Notes under the pieces: generated by a model
What the model saw: only the letters and a program-made list of their open reading frames with translations
Database searches by the model: none
What the model was told of the DNA's origin: nothing
NCBI GenBank assembly: GCA_902518595.1
Contig: CABYGR010000007.1
Span: forward strand, 1-41,967
Source: an uncultured Pelagibacteraceae bacterium
GTDB lineage: Bacteria > Pseudomonadota > Alphaproteobacteria > Pelagibacterales > Pelagibacteraceae
Direction of reading: 5' to 3'
Length of the DNA: 41,967 bases
Translations under genes and position numbers: made by a program
Part shown: positions 10,654 to 20,171 of the stretch, piece after piece
Numbering within the stretch: the first letter of the stretch is position 1
Layout of the letters: every line of letters begins with the position of its first letter

Positions 10654-11710
10654 TGGTTACCAATCTGTTATTTGTATCAAAATATAAAAACTCATCTACA
10701 TTCATAAATAATTTTGTATTCTCACCAATATTTTTTTGTTGAATACCATTTGATAACGAAACCCAGTTAAGTTTTCCGTTAGTAAAATGAATTAAACTTT
10801 CTGACCCACTTAATTCAGAAATCAAAACTTTTCCATTAATTTCAACTGAATTATTTCCTTCTTTATATGTGGTTATGTTGTGTGGTCTTATACCTATTTT
10901 ATATTTCCCATCTTTGATTTTTACGTTTGATTTCCATTGGACGTTGTTATCCTTTATTTTGAATATTTCTCCACTTTTACTTATTTCAGCTATGTTCATT
11001 GGAGGGTCACTAAATACTTTAGCTGAAATTAAATTTTCAGGTTTATTGTAAACATTTAAAGTTTTTCCATACTGAATAACATTTCCTTCTAATAATGTTG
11101 CAGTGTTTCCACCTATCATTAATGCATCTAAGGGTTCTGTTGTTGCATATACAACAATACAATCTCTATCTTCAAAAAGTTTAGGTAATTCTTCTCTGAG
11201 CTCTTCACGAAGTTTAAAATCTAAATTAGCTAATGGTTCATCTAGTAATATTAAATCTGAATCTTTTACTAATGCTCTAGCTAAAGCAGTTCTCTGCTGC
11301 TGTCCCCCAGATAATTCATCAGGTTTTTTATTTAACATAGCTGATAATTTTAAGAGTTCGGCAACTTTACCTACTCTTGCTTTAATTTCATCAGGTTTCA
11401 CACCAGTGATTTTTAATGGTGAAGCAATATTTTCAAAAACTGTAAAATTAGGATAATTGATAAATTGTTGGTAAACCATAGAGCAATTTCTTTTTTGAAC
11501 TTCTTTGCCAGTAACATTTTCACCATTAAACCAAATTTCACCTGATGTAGGTTTGTCTAGACCAGCCATAATTTGCATAAGAGTTGTTTTACCCGCAAGT
11601 GTGGAACCTAATAGAACATTAATAGTGTTTTTTTCTAATTTTAGATTAGTTGAATATATATGAGTTTCTATACCTACTTTTTTTTCAATATTTTTTAATT
11701 CTAAACTCAT
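10646..11710 (-). CDS. glpS: Glycerol ABC transporter ATP-binding protein (GlpS-type); start trimmed to MSLELKN
   Basis: LSGGQQQRTALARAL signature, DLILLDEPLANLDFKLRE; Walker A altered to GSTLAGKTT; the 13-aa ORF-track extension runs through a terminator-like hairpin. Confidence 0.85.
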   Translation of the reverse strand: MSLELKNIEKKVGIETHIYSTNLKLEKNTINVLLGSTLAGKTTLMQIMAGLDKPTSGEIWFNGENVTGKEVQKRNCSMVYQQFINYPNFTVFENIASPLKITGVKPDEIKARVGKVAELLKLSAMLNKKPDELSGGQQQRTALARALVKDSDLILLDEPLANLDFKLREELREELPKLFEDRDCIVVYATTEPLDALMIGGNTATLLEGNVIQYGKTLNVYNKPENLISAKVFSDPPMNIAEISKSGEIFKIKDNNVQWKSNVKIKDGKYKIGIRPHNITTYKEGNNSVEINGKVLISELSGSESLIHFTNGKLNWVSLSNGIQQKNIGENTKLFMNVDEFLYFDTNNRLVTNG

Positions 11711-11734
11711 ATTTATTATTTGTAATTTAGCTTT

Positions 11735-11765
11735 AAAAAAAAGGGGCAATAAATGCCCCTTTTTA
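11735..11765 (-). terminator. Stem-loop with U-rich tail between glpV and glpS (intra-operon)
   Basis: aaaaaaaaggggcaataaatgccccttttt: GGGGCA/TGCCCC stem extended by A/T tracts, immediately downstream of glpV (minus strand). Confidence 0.75.
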
Positions 11766-11784
11766 AATTTAGATTAACCTATGG

Positions 11785-13509
11785 TTATTTCCAAGCGTCT
11801 TTGTATGCTATGGTTTTACCTTGAGGTTTCTCGTTAACTTTAGCTTTTGGCGAACCAGCTTTATTTAACCAAAAAGAAGCTTCTTTTGGTTCATTAAGTC
11901 TTGGTCCACATCCACCGTACGCGTTACTAGCTTTGTCAGCAGCTTCCATACGAGACATAACTAAGTCCATCTCATCTGCAAGACGATCCATAGTTTGTTG
12001 TGGTGTAAATGTACCAGAGTTAACTTCTCCGATATGCTGCCACCATAATTGTGCTAGCTTCGGATAATCTGGAACGTTGATACCTGTTGGTGACCATACA
12101 TTTCTATTGTCTGATCTATAGAACTCAATAAGTCCACCTAATTCAGGTGCTCTCTTTGTGAAGTGTTTGTGGTTAACAGTACTTTTTCTTACGAAAGTTA
12201 AACCAACATCAGCTTTTTTAAGAGATACAGTTTTTGAAACTGCAAATTGAGCGTACAACCATGCAGCTTTTCTTCTCTCAACGTCAGTAGACTTAAACAA
12301 AGTCCATGATCCAACGTCTTGATATCCAAGCTTCATACCTTCTTCCCAATAAGGTCCTTTAGGTGATGGGCCCATTCTCCATAAAGGCATACCGTTTGCA
12401 TCAACTACTTTATTATTAGGATCTTTTCCTACTAAAGAAGCTGTGAAAGCTGTGTACCAGAAAATTTGCTGAGCAACATTTCCTGAAGAAAGAGATGGTA
12501 AAGACTGATAGAAGTCCATAGCTGCTGCTCCCGGAGGCGCATAAGCTCTTAACCATTCATCCCATTTTCTAATTGCGTATACTGCAGCAGGGCCATTAGT
12601 AGCTCCACCTCTTGATACGTTAGCACCAACTGGGTTACAAGAACCTGGTTCCATTCTAATTCCCCACTCATCTACAGGTACTCCATTAGGTAGACCTTTA
12701 CTTCCTGCACCAGCCATTGATAACCACGCATCAGTCATTCTCCAACCTAAGTCAGGAGCTCTTTTACCGTAGTCCATATGACCGTAAATATTAACACCAT
12801 CTATTGTCTTCACATCTTCTGAAAAGAATTTAGCGATGTCTTCGTAAGCAGACCAGTTTAATGGTACACCTAAATCATAACCATATTTAGCTTTAAATTG
12901 TTTTTGAATTTCAGGTCTATCAAACCAGTCTTTTCTGAACCAATAAAGGTTAGCAAATTGTTGGTCTGGTAGTTGATAAAGATTTCCATCTGGACCTGTA
13001 GTAAATTGAAGTCCTATGAAGTCATCTAAATCCAACATTGGATTAGTTACAGCTTTACCTTCACCTTTCATCCAGTCAGTTAAATTTACAGCTTGTTGCA
13101 TACGCGCATGCGTACCAATTAAGTCTGAGTCATTAACATATGCATCGTAAATACTTACATTAGTTTGCATTTGTGTTTGAACAGCCATTACTACATCACC
13201 TTCTCCTATGATTTGGTGTTGTACTTTGATGCCTGTTATTTCTTCAAACGCTTTTGTAAGAGTCTTAGACTCGTACACGTGAGTTGGTATCCCTTCAGAT
13301 ACTACTTTTAAAGTCATTCCTTTGAATGGCTTAGCAGCATCATGAAACCACTTTAGCTCTTTCTCTCTATCTTTAGCAGATAAAGTAGATAGACTAAACT
13401 CACCGTCAGACCATTTCTTAATTGCACCCATATCGGCAAATGCACTAGAAATAGTTACGATTGAAAACGAAACAGCAACAGCAAAAATAGTTTTTAATGT
13501 CTTAATCAT
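11785..13509 (-). CDS. glpV: Glycerol ABC transporter substrate-binding protein (GlpV-type); start trimmed to MIKTLKT
   Basis: About 570 aa with signal peptide MIKTLKTIFAVAVSFSIVTISSAFA; large SBP; followed by two ATPases and two permeases in glpVSTPQU order. Confidence 0.85.
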   Translation of the reverse strand: MIKTLKTIFAVAVSFSIVTISSAFADMGAIKKWSDGEFSLSTLSAKDREKELKWFHDAAKPFKGMTLKVVSEGIPTHVYESKTLTKAFEEITGIKVQHQIIGEGDVVMAVQTQMQTNVSIYDAYVNDSDLIGTHARMQQAVNLTDWMKGEGKAVTNPMLDLDDFIGLQFTTGPDGNLYQLPDQQFANLYWFRKDWFDRPEIQKQFKAKYGYDLGVPLNWSAYEDIAKFFSEDVKTIDGVNIYGHMDYGKRAPDLGWRMTDAWLSMAGAGSKGLPNGVPVDEWGIRMEPGSCNPVGANVSRGGATNGPAAVYAIRKWDEWLRAYAPPGAAAMDFYQSLPSLSSGNVAQQIFWYTAFTASLVGKDPNNKVVDANGMPLWRMGPSPKGPYWEEGMKLGYQDVGSWTLFKSTDVERRKAAWLYAQFAVSKTVSLKKADVGLTFVRKSTVNHKHFTKRAPELGGLIEFYRSDNRNVWSPTGINVPDYPKLAQLWWQHIGEVNSGTFTPQQTMDRLADEMDLVMSRMEAADKASNAYGGCGPRLNEPKEASFWLNKAGSPKAKVNEKPQGKTIAYKDAWK

Positions 13510-13551
13510 TATTTCCCCCATTTTTTGGTTATTGTTTATTTTAGATAATTA

Positions 13552-13580
13552 ATTAAACTCGATCGAAGAATGGATGTCAA
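13552..13580 (-). promoter_or_regulatory. Sigma70-like promoter for the glpV operon
   Basis: Minus strand TTGACA (13580-13575), 17-nt spacer, TTTAAT (13557-13552); about 40 nt upstream of the glpV start. Confidence 0.55.
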
Positions 13581-13626
13581 AAAAAAATTCAATTTGTACG
13601 ACAGTTTTCAATTTCTAATTGAATAA

Positions 13627-15105
13627 TTATGATAATGTTTTTTTAATAGCTTTATCCCACCCAGTTATAAGTTTTTTTCTATTAGACAATTTCATTTTTG
13701 GGTGAAAAGTCCGATCTACTTGCCAATTCTTAGATATATCTTTCAGGGATTTATAAATTCCTATTTGAAGTCCCGCCATAAAAGCTGCTCCTAGCGCTGT
13801 AGTTTCATCTACTGCTGGTCTTAATACTTTAATATTAACGATATCAGCTAAAAATTGTGAAAACCAATTGTTCTTAACCATACCTCCATCTATTTTTATT
13901 ATTTTTGGTTTTAAACCATCATTTTTCATTGCTTCAAATAAATCATGAGTCTGATACGCAACAGACTCTACTGTTGCTCTTACAATTTCTTTAGGTCCAG
14001 TGTCTCTAGTTAAACCTGAGAGAATTCCTCTTGCATTAGCTGCCCAATGAGGGGCACCAAGCCCAGTGAAGGCTGGAACTAGATAAATTCCGTTGTTGGA
14101 TTTTAATGATTTAATTATTTTTTCAGTATCAGATGCTTTTTTAATAATTTTTATTTTATCTCTCAACCATTGCACTCCTGCTCCAGCTATAAAAATAGAT
14201 CCTTCTAATGCATAAGCTGTTTTTCCATTAATTCTGTATCCAATTGTTGTTAACAATCTATTCTTTGAATAAACTTTTTTACTTCCCGTATTTAAAAGAA
14301 CAAAAGCACCTGTGCCATAAGTGCTTTTAAGAGATCCTGGTTCAAAGCAACATTGACCAATAGCAGCTGATTGCTGATCACCCACTATTCCAGTTATTGG
14401 ATAGGACATTCCAGTAAGACTAGGATCAGTGTGTCCAAAATCTGCAGAACAATCTTTAACTGTTGGTAATATCTCTCTAGGTATTTTTAATATCTTTAAT
14501 ATTTGATTGTCCCATTCATTTGAAGAGATATTAAATAACATAGTTCTACTAGCATTCGTTGCATCAGTTGCATGGTCTGCTCCATTAGTTAATTTCCATA
14601 AAAGAAAGCAGTCTACCGTTCCAAATAATAATCTTTTCTTTTTAATTAAATCTTTAGCTTTTGGTATGTTGTCTATAATCCACTTAATCTTTGTAGCTGA
14701 AAAATAAGAATCAATTAACAATCCTGTTTTATTATAAATAATTGTTTCTTTTTTTTGTTTTATTAATTTTTTACAATATTCCGAAGATCTTCTATCTTGC
14801 CAAACTATAGCATTGTAAACAGGTTTGCCTGTTGTTTTGTCCCATAATATTGTTGTTTCTCTCTGATTTGTAATTCCTATTGTTAGAATTTTTCCTTTTA
14901 ATTTTTTACTTTTTTTAATTACATCTCGTAAGACTTTTAATGTAGTCTTCCATATCTCATCTGGATTATGCTCAACCCATCCATCTTGTGGAAAATACTG
15001 AGTAAATTCTATTTGTGATACATAAACTGACTGACCTTTTAAATTGAATAAAATAGCTCTACTTGAAGTAGTTCCCTGGTCGATTGAAATAATAAATTTT
15101 TTCAT
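13627..15105 (-). CDS. glpK: Glycerol kinase
   Basis: 492 aa; IISIDQGTTSSRAILFN, GITNQRETTILWDKTTGKPVYNAIVWQDRR. Confidence 0.97.
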   Translation of the reverse strand: MKKFIISIDQGTTSSRAILFNLKGQSVYVSQIEFTQYFPQDGWVEHNPDEIWKTTLKVLRDVIKKSKKLKGKILTIGITNQRETTILWDKTTGKPVYNAIVWQDRRSSEYCKKLIKQKKETIIYNKTGLLIDSYFSATKIKWIIDNIPKAKDLIKKKRLLFGTVDCFLLWKLTNGADHATDATNASRTMLFNISSNEWDNQILKILKIPREILPTVKDCSADFGHTDPSLTGMSYPITGIVGDQQSAAIGQCCFEPGSLKSTYGTGAFVLLNTGSKKVYSKNRLLTTIGYRINGKTAYALEGSIFIAGAGVQWLRDKIKIIKKASDTEKIIKSLKSNNGIYLVPAFTGLGAPHWAANARGILSGLTRDTGPKEIVRATVESVAYQTHDLFEAMKNDGLKPKIIKIDGGMVKNNWFSQFLADIVNIKVLRPAVDETTALGAAFMAGLQIGIYKSLKDISKNWQVDRTFHPKMKLSNRKKLITGWDKAIKKTLS

Positions 15106-15190
15106 ATTATTGAGATTATTTTATTTCAATTTTGGAATATTTGTTAGTAAAATACTTTTATAAAAATAAATTATAATTAAAGAAAATTTT

Positions 15191-16531
15191 ATGACTAAAG
15201 TTGCAATTATCGGGGCTGGACCATGCGGTTTATCTATGTTGAGATCTTTTGAGCAAGCTGAAAAAAAAGGTGAAAAAATACCTCAAGTAGTTTGTTTCGA
15301 AAAACAAGATGATTGGGGAGGCTTATGGAATTACAGCTGGAGAACAGGATCTGATCAGTATGGTGACCCAGTTCCTAACAGCATGTATAGGTATCTTTGG
15401 TCAAACGGTCCTAAGGAATGCTTAGAATTTGCAGATTATTCTTTTGATGAACATTTTAAAAAACCTATTCCATCTTTTCCACCAAGAGAAGTTCTTTATG
15501 ATTACATAATAGGTAGGGTTAGCAAAGGTAATCTTAAAAAAAAAATTAAGTTTAACACAAGAGTTACTAGCGCAATTTTTAGAAACGATAAATTTGAAAT
15601 TAGCTATCAAGATAAAGCTAACAACAAAGTTTTATCTGATAATTTTGATTATCTAATAGTATCTTCGGGTCATTTTTCTGTACCTTTTATTCCTGAGTAC
15701 AAAGGAATGAATTCTTTCCCTGGAAGAATAATGCACTCTCATGATTTTAGAGATGCAGAGGAATTTAGAAATAAAAATGTAGTAGTACTAGGAAGTAGCT
15801 ATTCTGCTGAGGATGTAGCTCTACAATGTAATAAATATGGAGCTAAAAGTGTAACTATAGGATACAGGCATAATCCAATGGGCTTCAAGTGGCCTCAAGG
15901 AATGAAAGAAGTTCATTATCTTGATCGTTTAGAGGGAAAAACTGCTATTTTTAAAGATGGAACTAAGCAAGAAACAGATGTTTTAATTTTATGTACTGGG
16001 TATCTTCATCATTTTCCATTTTTAGATGAAAACCTAAAATTAAAAACACATAACAGATTATATCCACCAAAATTATATAAAGGAGTCGTTTGGCAAGAAA
16101 ATCCTAAATTGCTATATCTTGGAATGCAGGATCAATTTCACACCTTTAACATGTTTGATTGCCAAGCCTGGTATGCAAGAGATGTTATTATGGATAAAAT
16201 TAAGACTCCAAGCGATGATGAAATGGAAAAAGATATTAATAAATGGGTAGCTATGGAAGAAAAACTAGAGAATCCTGATCAAATGATAGATTTCCAGACT
16301 GAGTATACAAAAGAACTTCATGAATTATCAGACTATCCAAATATTGACTTTGAATTAATTAGAAAACATTTTAAAGAGTGGGAGCATCATAAGGTAGAGA
16401 ATATACTTACATATAGAAATAAATCTTTTTCATCGCCAGTAACAGGATCTATTGCACCAATACATCATACTCCATGGGATAAAGCTATGGATGACTCAAT
16501 GAAAACATTTTTAGAACAACCTGCAAAATAA
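15191..16531 (+). CDS. tmm: Trimethylamine monooxygenase (flavin-containing monooxygenase family)
   Basis: 446 aa; VAIIGAGPCGLSMLR, EKQDDWGGLWNYSWRTG, YRYLWSNGPKECLEFADYSF; strongly resembles bacterial Tmm. Confidence 0.9.
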   Translation: MTKVAIIGAGPCGLSMLRSFEQAEKKGEKIPQVVCFEKQDDWGGLWNYSWRTGSDQYGDPVPNSMYRYLWSNGPKECLEFADYSFDEHFKKPIPSFPPREVLYDYIIGRVSKGNLKKKIKFNTRVTSAIFRNDKFEISYQDKANNKVLSDNFDYLIVSSGHFSVPFIPEYKGMNSFPGRIMHSHDFRDAEEFRNKNVVVLGSSYSAEDVALQCNKYGAKSVTIGYRHNPMGFKWPQGMKEVHYLDRLEGKTAIFKDGTKQETDVLILCTGYLHHFPFLDENLKLKTHNRLYPPKLYKGVVWQENPKLLYLGMQDQFHTFNMFDCQAWYARDVIMDKIKTPSDDEMEKDINKWVAMEEKLENPDQMIDFQTEYTKELHELSDYPNIDFELIRKHFKEWEHHKVENILTYRNKSFSSPVTGSIAPIHHTPWDKAMDDSMKTFLEQPAK

Positions 16532-16550
16532 TCTGTGAATAGCAATTTAT

Positions 16551-16925
16551 ATGATATTTGTAAAAAACCTTGAATCCATTTCTGACCAAGAATGGTCTAT
16601 AACTGACAAATATCCTGGGGTTAGATGGAAATTTTTAATAGATGCAGATTTTACAAAAAGTTCTGGACTTTCACTTGGGTTTGCTGAAATTGCTCCTGGT
16701 GGTGACTTAATTCTTCATTATCATTCACCTGCTGAAATATATGTTATTACAGATGGTAAAGGAACCTTAAACAAATCTGGTGAACTTGAGGAAATTAAAA
16801 AAGGTGATGTTGTTTATATAGCTGAAAATGAAAAACATGGATTAAAAAATAATGGAAAAGTGCCTTTAAAATTTTATTGGATTTTTCCTACTGATCGTTT
16901 TTCAGAAGTTGAGTATTTTTATTAA
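16551..16925 (+). CDS. dddK: Small cupin, DMSP lyase DddK-like
   Basis: 124 aa; MIFVKNL...EWS...KYPGVRWKFLIDADF...GLSLGFAEIAPGGDL.LHYHSPAEIYV...FYWIFPTDRFSEVEYF. H56, H58, E62, H96, Y64 and Y122 fall at the positions recalled for SAR11 DddK. Confidence 0.85.
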   Translation: MIFVKNLESISDQEWSITDKYPGVRWKFLIDADFTKSSGLSLGFAEIAPGGDLILHYHSPAEIYVITDGKGTLNKSGELEEIKKGDVVYIAENEKHGLKNNGKVPLKFYWIFPTDRFSEVEYFY

Positions 16926-19075
16926 GCAATACCAAGATGTTTTTTTCTTTTATCAACCCAAGTTCGTATTAAATTGTCAAAAATTAAGCCAATAAACGCT
17001 ACGCAAATACCAAGTGTTAATCCAATACCAGCACCGTTTTTATCTGACAATGCTTTTAGAATATACTGCCCTAAATCTTCTGTTCCTATAAATGCTCCAA
17101 TTATTACCATAAATAAAGCAAATACAATTGTTTGGTTTAAACCGAGCATCATATGAGGAAAAGCCAAAGGAAATTCTATTTTAGTTAATCTTTGAAATTT
17201 ATTTACACCCGACATTGTTGCTGCATCATGCAAAGCAGCGGGAACACTTCTAAGTCCTTCGATAGTATACCTTGTTGCTGGTATCGTGGCATAAACTATA
17301 ACTGCTATTAATACTGATGTATCAGTTATACCAAAGAGCATCATAACTGGAATTAAATAAACGAAAGATGGAAATGTTTGAAAAATATCACAAATACCCA
17401 ACATAAAGCTAGCTGAATGTTTGTTCTGAAAACATAGTGTTCCAACTGTAAATCCTATTGCACATGATACAATTACACCGAAAGTTGCCATATACGTTGT
17501 AACTAAAGCCCTATCCCACCAAGGGCTTAAAGCAATAAATAATGTCAATCCACAAACAACAATAGCCGAACGAATTCCTCCAATTAAATATCCTGCTCCA
17601 ACAACCAGCACTAAAGTAGCTATAGCTGGCATTCTTAGATATAAGGCTCGCATTGGTTGGAGTACTTCTACAATTAACCATGTATTAAATGCTTTTATAT
17701 AAACGAAAAAAGTGTCAAAAATCCAATCAACTCCTCTATTCCAAAAATCGGCTGTGGATATTCCTTTATTGTGCGGAACTTCAAATAAATAATTGTATCC
17801 CTCTTTAAAATAAAAAGATCCAAAATACGCAAGCACAATTCCAATTGCTACAGCAATACCAAAATAGTAAGCATTTTTGTTTCTCTCAAAAAAAGTTAAA
17901 TTTCCAAAATAATCAACTTGCTTATTCGCCCAAGCCAAAGACATTTTATCTAATAATATTGCAATTAAACTAATACATAGACCAGCTTCTAATGCCAGCC
18001 CAATATTAAGCTGATTTAATGCTAATAATAAATTAAATCCTAAACCTTTTGCACCTATAAAGGCTGAGATAACAGCCATAGAAAAACAAACCATAATGAC
18101 TTGGTTTACTCCAATTAATATATCTCTTCTTGCTGTTGGAATTAATACTTTAAACATCAGTTGCCAATTATTACATCCGCTCATCCTGCCTGCTTCAATA
18201 ACTTCTGGTGGCACTGCTCTTAAACCCAGTAATGTTAATAATATCATCGGAGGAACAGCAACAATCATAGTTATAATTACTGCAGCATGATCACCAACTC
18301 CAAAAAGAACGAGTGCAGGAACTAATACAGCATATTGCGGCATTGTCTGCATTACTAATAATATTGGATATAAAGCTTTTTCTACACGCTTATTTTTAAA
18401 TGCTGCAATACCTAAACCTAAACCAAAAATAAATGACAATGGCGCAGCTACTAAAATGAAAGAAAGTGTTTGCATTGAAGGTTTCCATTGACCAAATATG
18501 GAGATATAGACCATAACCAAACCCGCAAATAAAGCGAGACCTTTACCACTCAATTTATAAGCTAATATAGCTGCACCAGCAGCAACTATAGTCCATGGAA
18601 GGCCGGGCATTTTCGCCCAAGAATTAGAGCCTACAAAATCCCAGCTTGTAAAAGCCACAATAGTTTTAAGACCTCCTAATAAAATATCTCTAATTAATTC
18701 AATCAAGAATGTCATGATTGAGGTTACTTCTCTTGTTATCTGAAGAACTAAAGGTCGAGTTTTATATGATTGAGTATCTTCATTCCAAAATTCGATTGGC
18801 AGCCATTCATTCATTAAAAAAAATAATGAATCATTTATCCAGATAGGTAGCCACCCAAGCAATGGGGGCAATCTCCAAAACACATCAAAAGGATAGTATC
18901 TTACTTCTTTGCCCAGAAAAACATAAAAACTTTGATTAGGATCTTTAATAAACTCTGCTTGACCTCGAATAAATTTATATGTTTCTGGAACTTCAATTGC
19001 AAAACATAAGGCAAAAAAAACAACTAATAAAAATAACCATTGAAATGCTTTTGGATATTTTTTTATAAATTCCAT
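16922..19075 (-). CDS. tmoV: Fused double-domain ABC permease, ProW/TmoV type
   Basis: 717 aa; two permease halves, each with an EAA-like loop (PPEVIEAGRMSGCNNWQLMFKVLIP and PAALHDAATMSGVNKFQRLTKIEFP). Confidence 0.8.
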   Translation of the reverse strand: MEFIKKYPKAFQWLFLLVVFFALCFAIEVPETYKFIRGQAEFIKDPNQSFYVFLGKEVRYYPFDVFWRLPPLLGWLPIWINDSLFFLMNEWLPIEFWNEDTQSYKTRPLVLQITREVTSIMTFLIELIRDILLGGLKTIVAFTSWDFVGSNSWAKMPGLPWTIVAAGAAILAYKLSGKGLALFAGLVMVYISIFGQWKPSMQTLSFILVAAPLSFIFGLGLGIAAFKNKRVEKALYPILLVMQTMPQYAVLVPALVLFGVGDHAAVIITMIVAVPPMILLTLLGLRAVPPEVIEAGRMSGCNNWQLMFKVLIPTARRDILIGVNQVIMVCFSMAVISAFIGAKGLGFNLLLALNQLNIGLALEAGLCISLIAILLDKMSLAWANKQVDYFGNLTFFERNKNAYYFGIAVAIGIVLAYFGSFYFKEGYNYLFEVPHNKGISTADFWNRGVDWIFDTFFVYIKAFNTWLIVEVLQPMRALYLRMPAIATLVLVVGAGYLIGGIRSAIVVCGLTLFIALSPWWDRALVTTYMATFGVIVSCAIGFTVGTLCFQNKHSASFMLGICDIFQTFPSFVYLIPVMMLFGITDTSVLIAVIVYATIPATRYTIEGLRSVPAALHDAATMSGVNKFQRLTKIEFPLAFPHMMLGLNQTIVFALFMVIIGAFIGTEDLGQYILKALSDKNGAGIGLTLGICVAFIGLIFDNLIRTWVDKRKKHLGIA

Positions 19076-19078
19076 AAT

Positions 19079-20110
19079 CTAACTATTATTTTTTCTTCCT
19101 CCAAAAACTGTATTAATTATTTTTGTTGGATTAATAGAGCCTACAATGTTATTGTTACTATCTACGACAGTTACTGATTTATCTTGAGAAAGAATTTTTT
19201 CAGCAACATTTTCAATAATATCATCTTTTGAAACTTTTAAATCACTTGTTTCATGAGTATCCGAAGAGTCCATTACATCTTCGATTAATAAAACTTTTTC
19301 TCTAGGTACTTCTTCTGTAAATTTTCTTACATATTCCGTTGCTGGGTTTAAAACAATATTAGCTGGCGTATCCAGCTGTTCGATAATACCATCCTTCATA
19401 ATTGCAATTCGATCAGCGAGTTTTAAAGCTTCATCAAAATCATGTGTTATAAACATAATTGTTTTTTGTAATTTTTCTTGGAGTCTTAAGAACTCATCTT
19501 GCATTTCTTTACGAATTAAAGGGTCTAAGGCTGAAAAAGGTTCATCTAAAAACCATATGTCTGGTTCAACTGCTAACGATCTTGCTATTCCAACTCTTTG
19601 TTGTTGTCCGCCAGATAGCTCTCTCGGGAAGTAGTTTTCTCTTCCTTCGAGCCCCACTAATTTAACCATATCCATTGCCTTGCTAATACTATCTTCAATT
19701 TCTACTCCTTTGATTTGAAGTGGAAAAGCAATATTTTCCAACACAGTTTTGTGAGGCAGCAATGCAAAACTTTGAAAAACCATTCCCATTTTATTTCTTC
19801 TAAGATCTATTAGTTCTTTGTTGTTTAATTGTAATAAATCTTGACCTTCAATAAAAATTTTTCCTCCTGTAGCATCAGTTAATCTAGAAATACATCTCAA
19901 CAATGTTGATTTACCTGAACCAGATAAACCCATCACGACCAACATCTCTCCCTTTGCAACTTCAAAAGAAGCATTGTTAACACCTACAATGCATCCATTT
20001 TCTTGAAAGGTTTTTGCATCAACATTTCCGTTAGAATCTTGAAGCATTTTTTTAGCATTTGCTCCAAAAATTTTAAAAACATTTTCACATTTAATTACTG
20101 AGTTAGACAT
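19079..20110 (-). CDS. tmoW: ABC transporter ATP-binding protein, ProV/TmoW type
   Basis: 343 aa; GLSGSGKSTLLRCISRL, LSGGQQQRVGIARSLA, C-terminal CBS-like region. Confidence 0.82.
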   Translation of the reverse strand: MSNSVIKCENVFKIFGANAKKMLQDSNGNVDAKTFQENGCIVGVNNASFEVAKGEMLVVMGLSGSGKSTLLRCISRLTDATGGKIFIEGQDLLQLNNKELIDLRRNKMGMVFQSFALLPHKTVLENIAFPLQIKGVEIEDSISKAMDMVKLVGLEGRENYFPRELSGGQQQRVGIARSLAVEPDIWFLDEPFSALDPLIRKEMQDEFLRLQEKLQKTIMFITHDFDEALKLADRIAIMKDGIIEQLDTPANIVLNPATEYVRKFTEEVPREKVLLIEDVMDSSDTHETSDLKVSKDDIIENVAEKILSQDKSVTVVDSNNNIVGSINPTKIINTVFGGRKNNS

Positions 20111-20171
20111 AAATTTTAATAACGTTATATGATATTAAGTTAAAATTAAATCTATAATTATTTTTTCCTCC

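Noticed and set aside
10869-11456. Plus-strand ORFs 10869-11051 and 11103-11456
   Set aside because: Antisense to glpS, low-complexity composition
14507-14707. Plus-strand 66-aa ORF
   Set aside because: Antisense to glpK
15422-15610. Minus-strand 62-aa ORF
   Set aside because: Antisense to tmm
16974-18290. Plus-strand ORFs 16974-17156 and 18096-18290
   Set aside because: Antisense to tmoV
20111-20171. Orphan AAGGAGG Shine-Dalgarno-like sequence on the minus strand before tmoW
   Set aside because: No ATG at suitable spacing; could be chance in a short spacer, so not called as a gene or riboregulator
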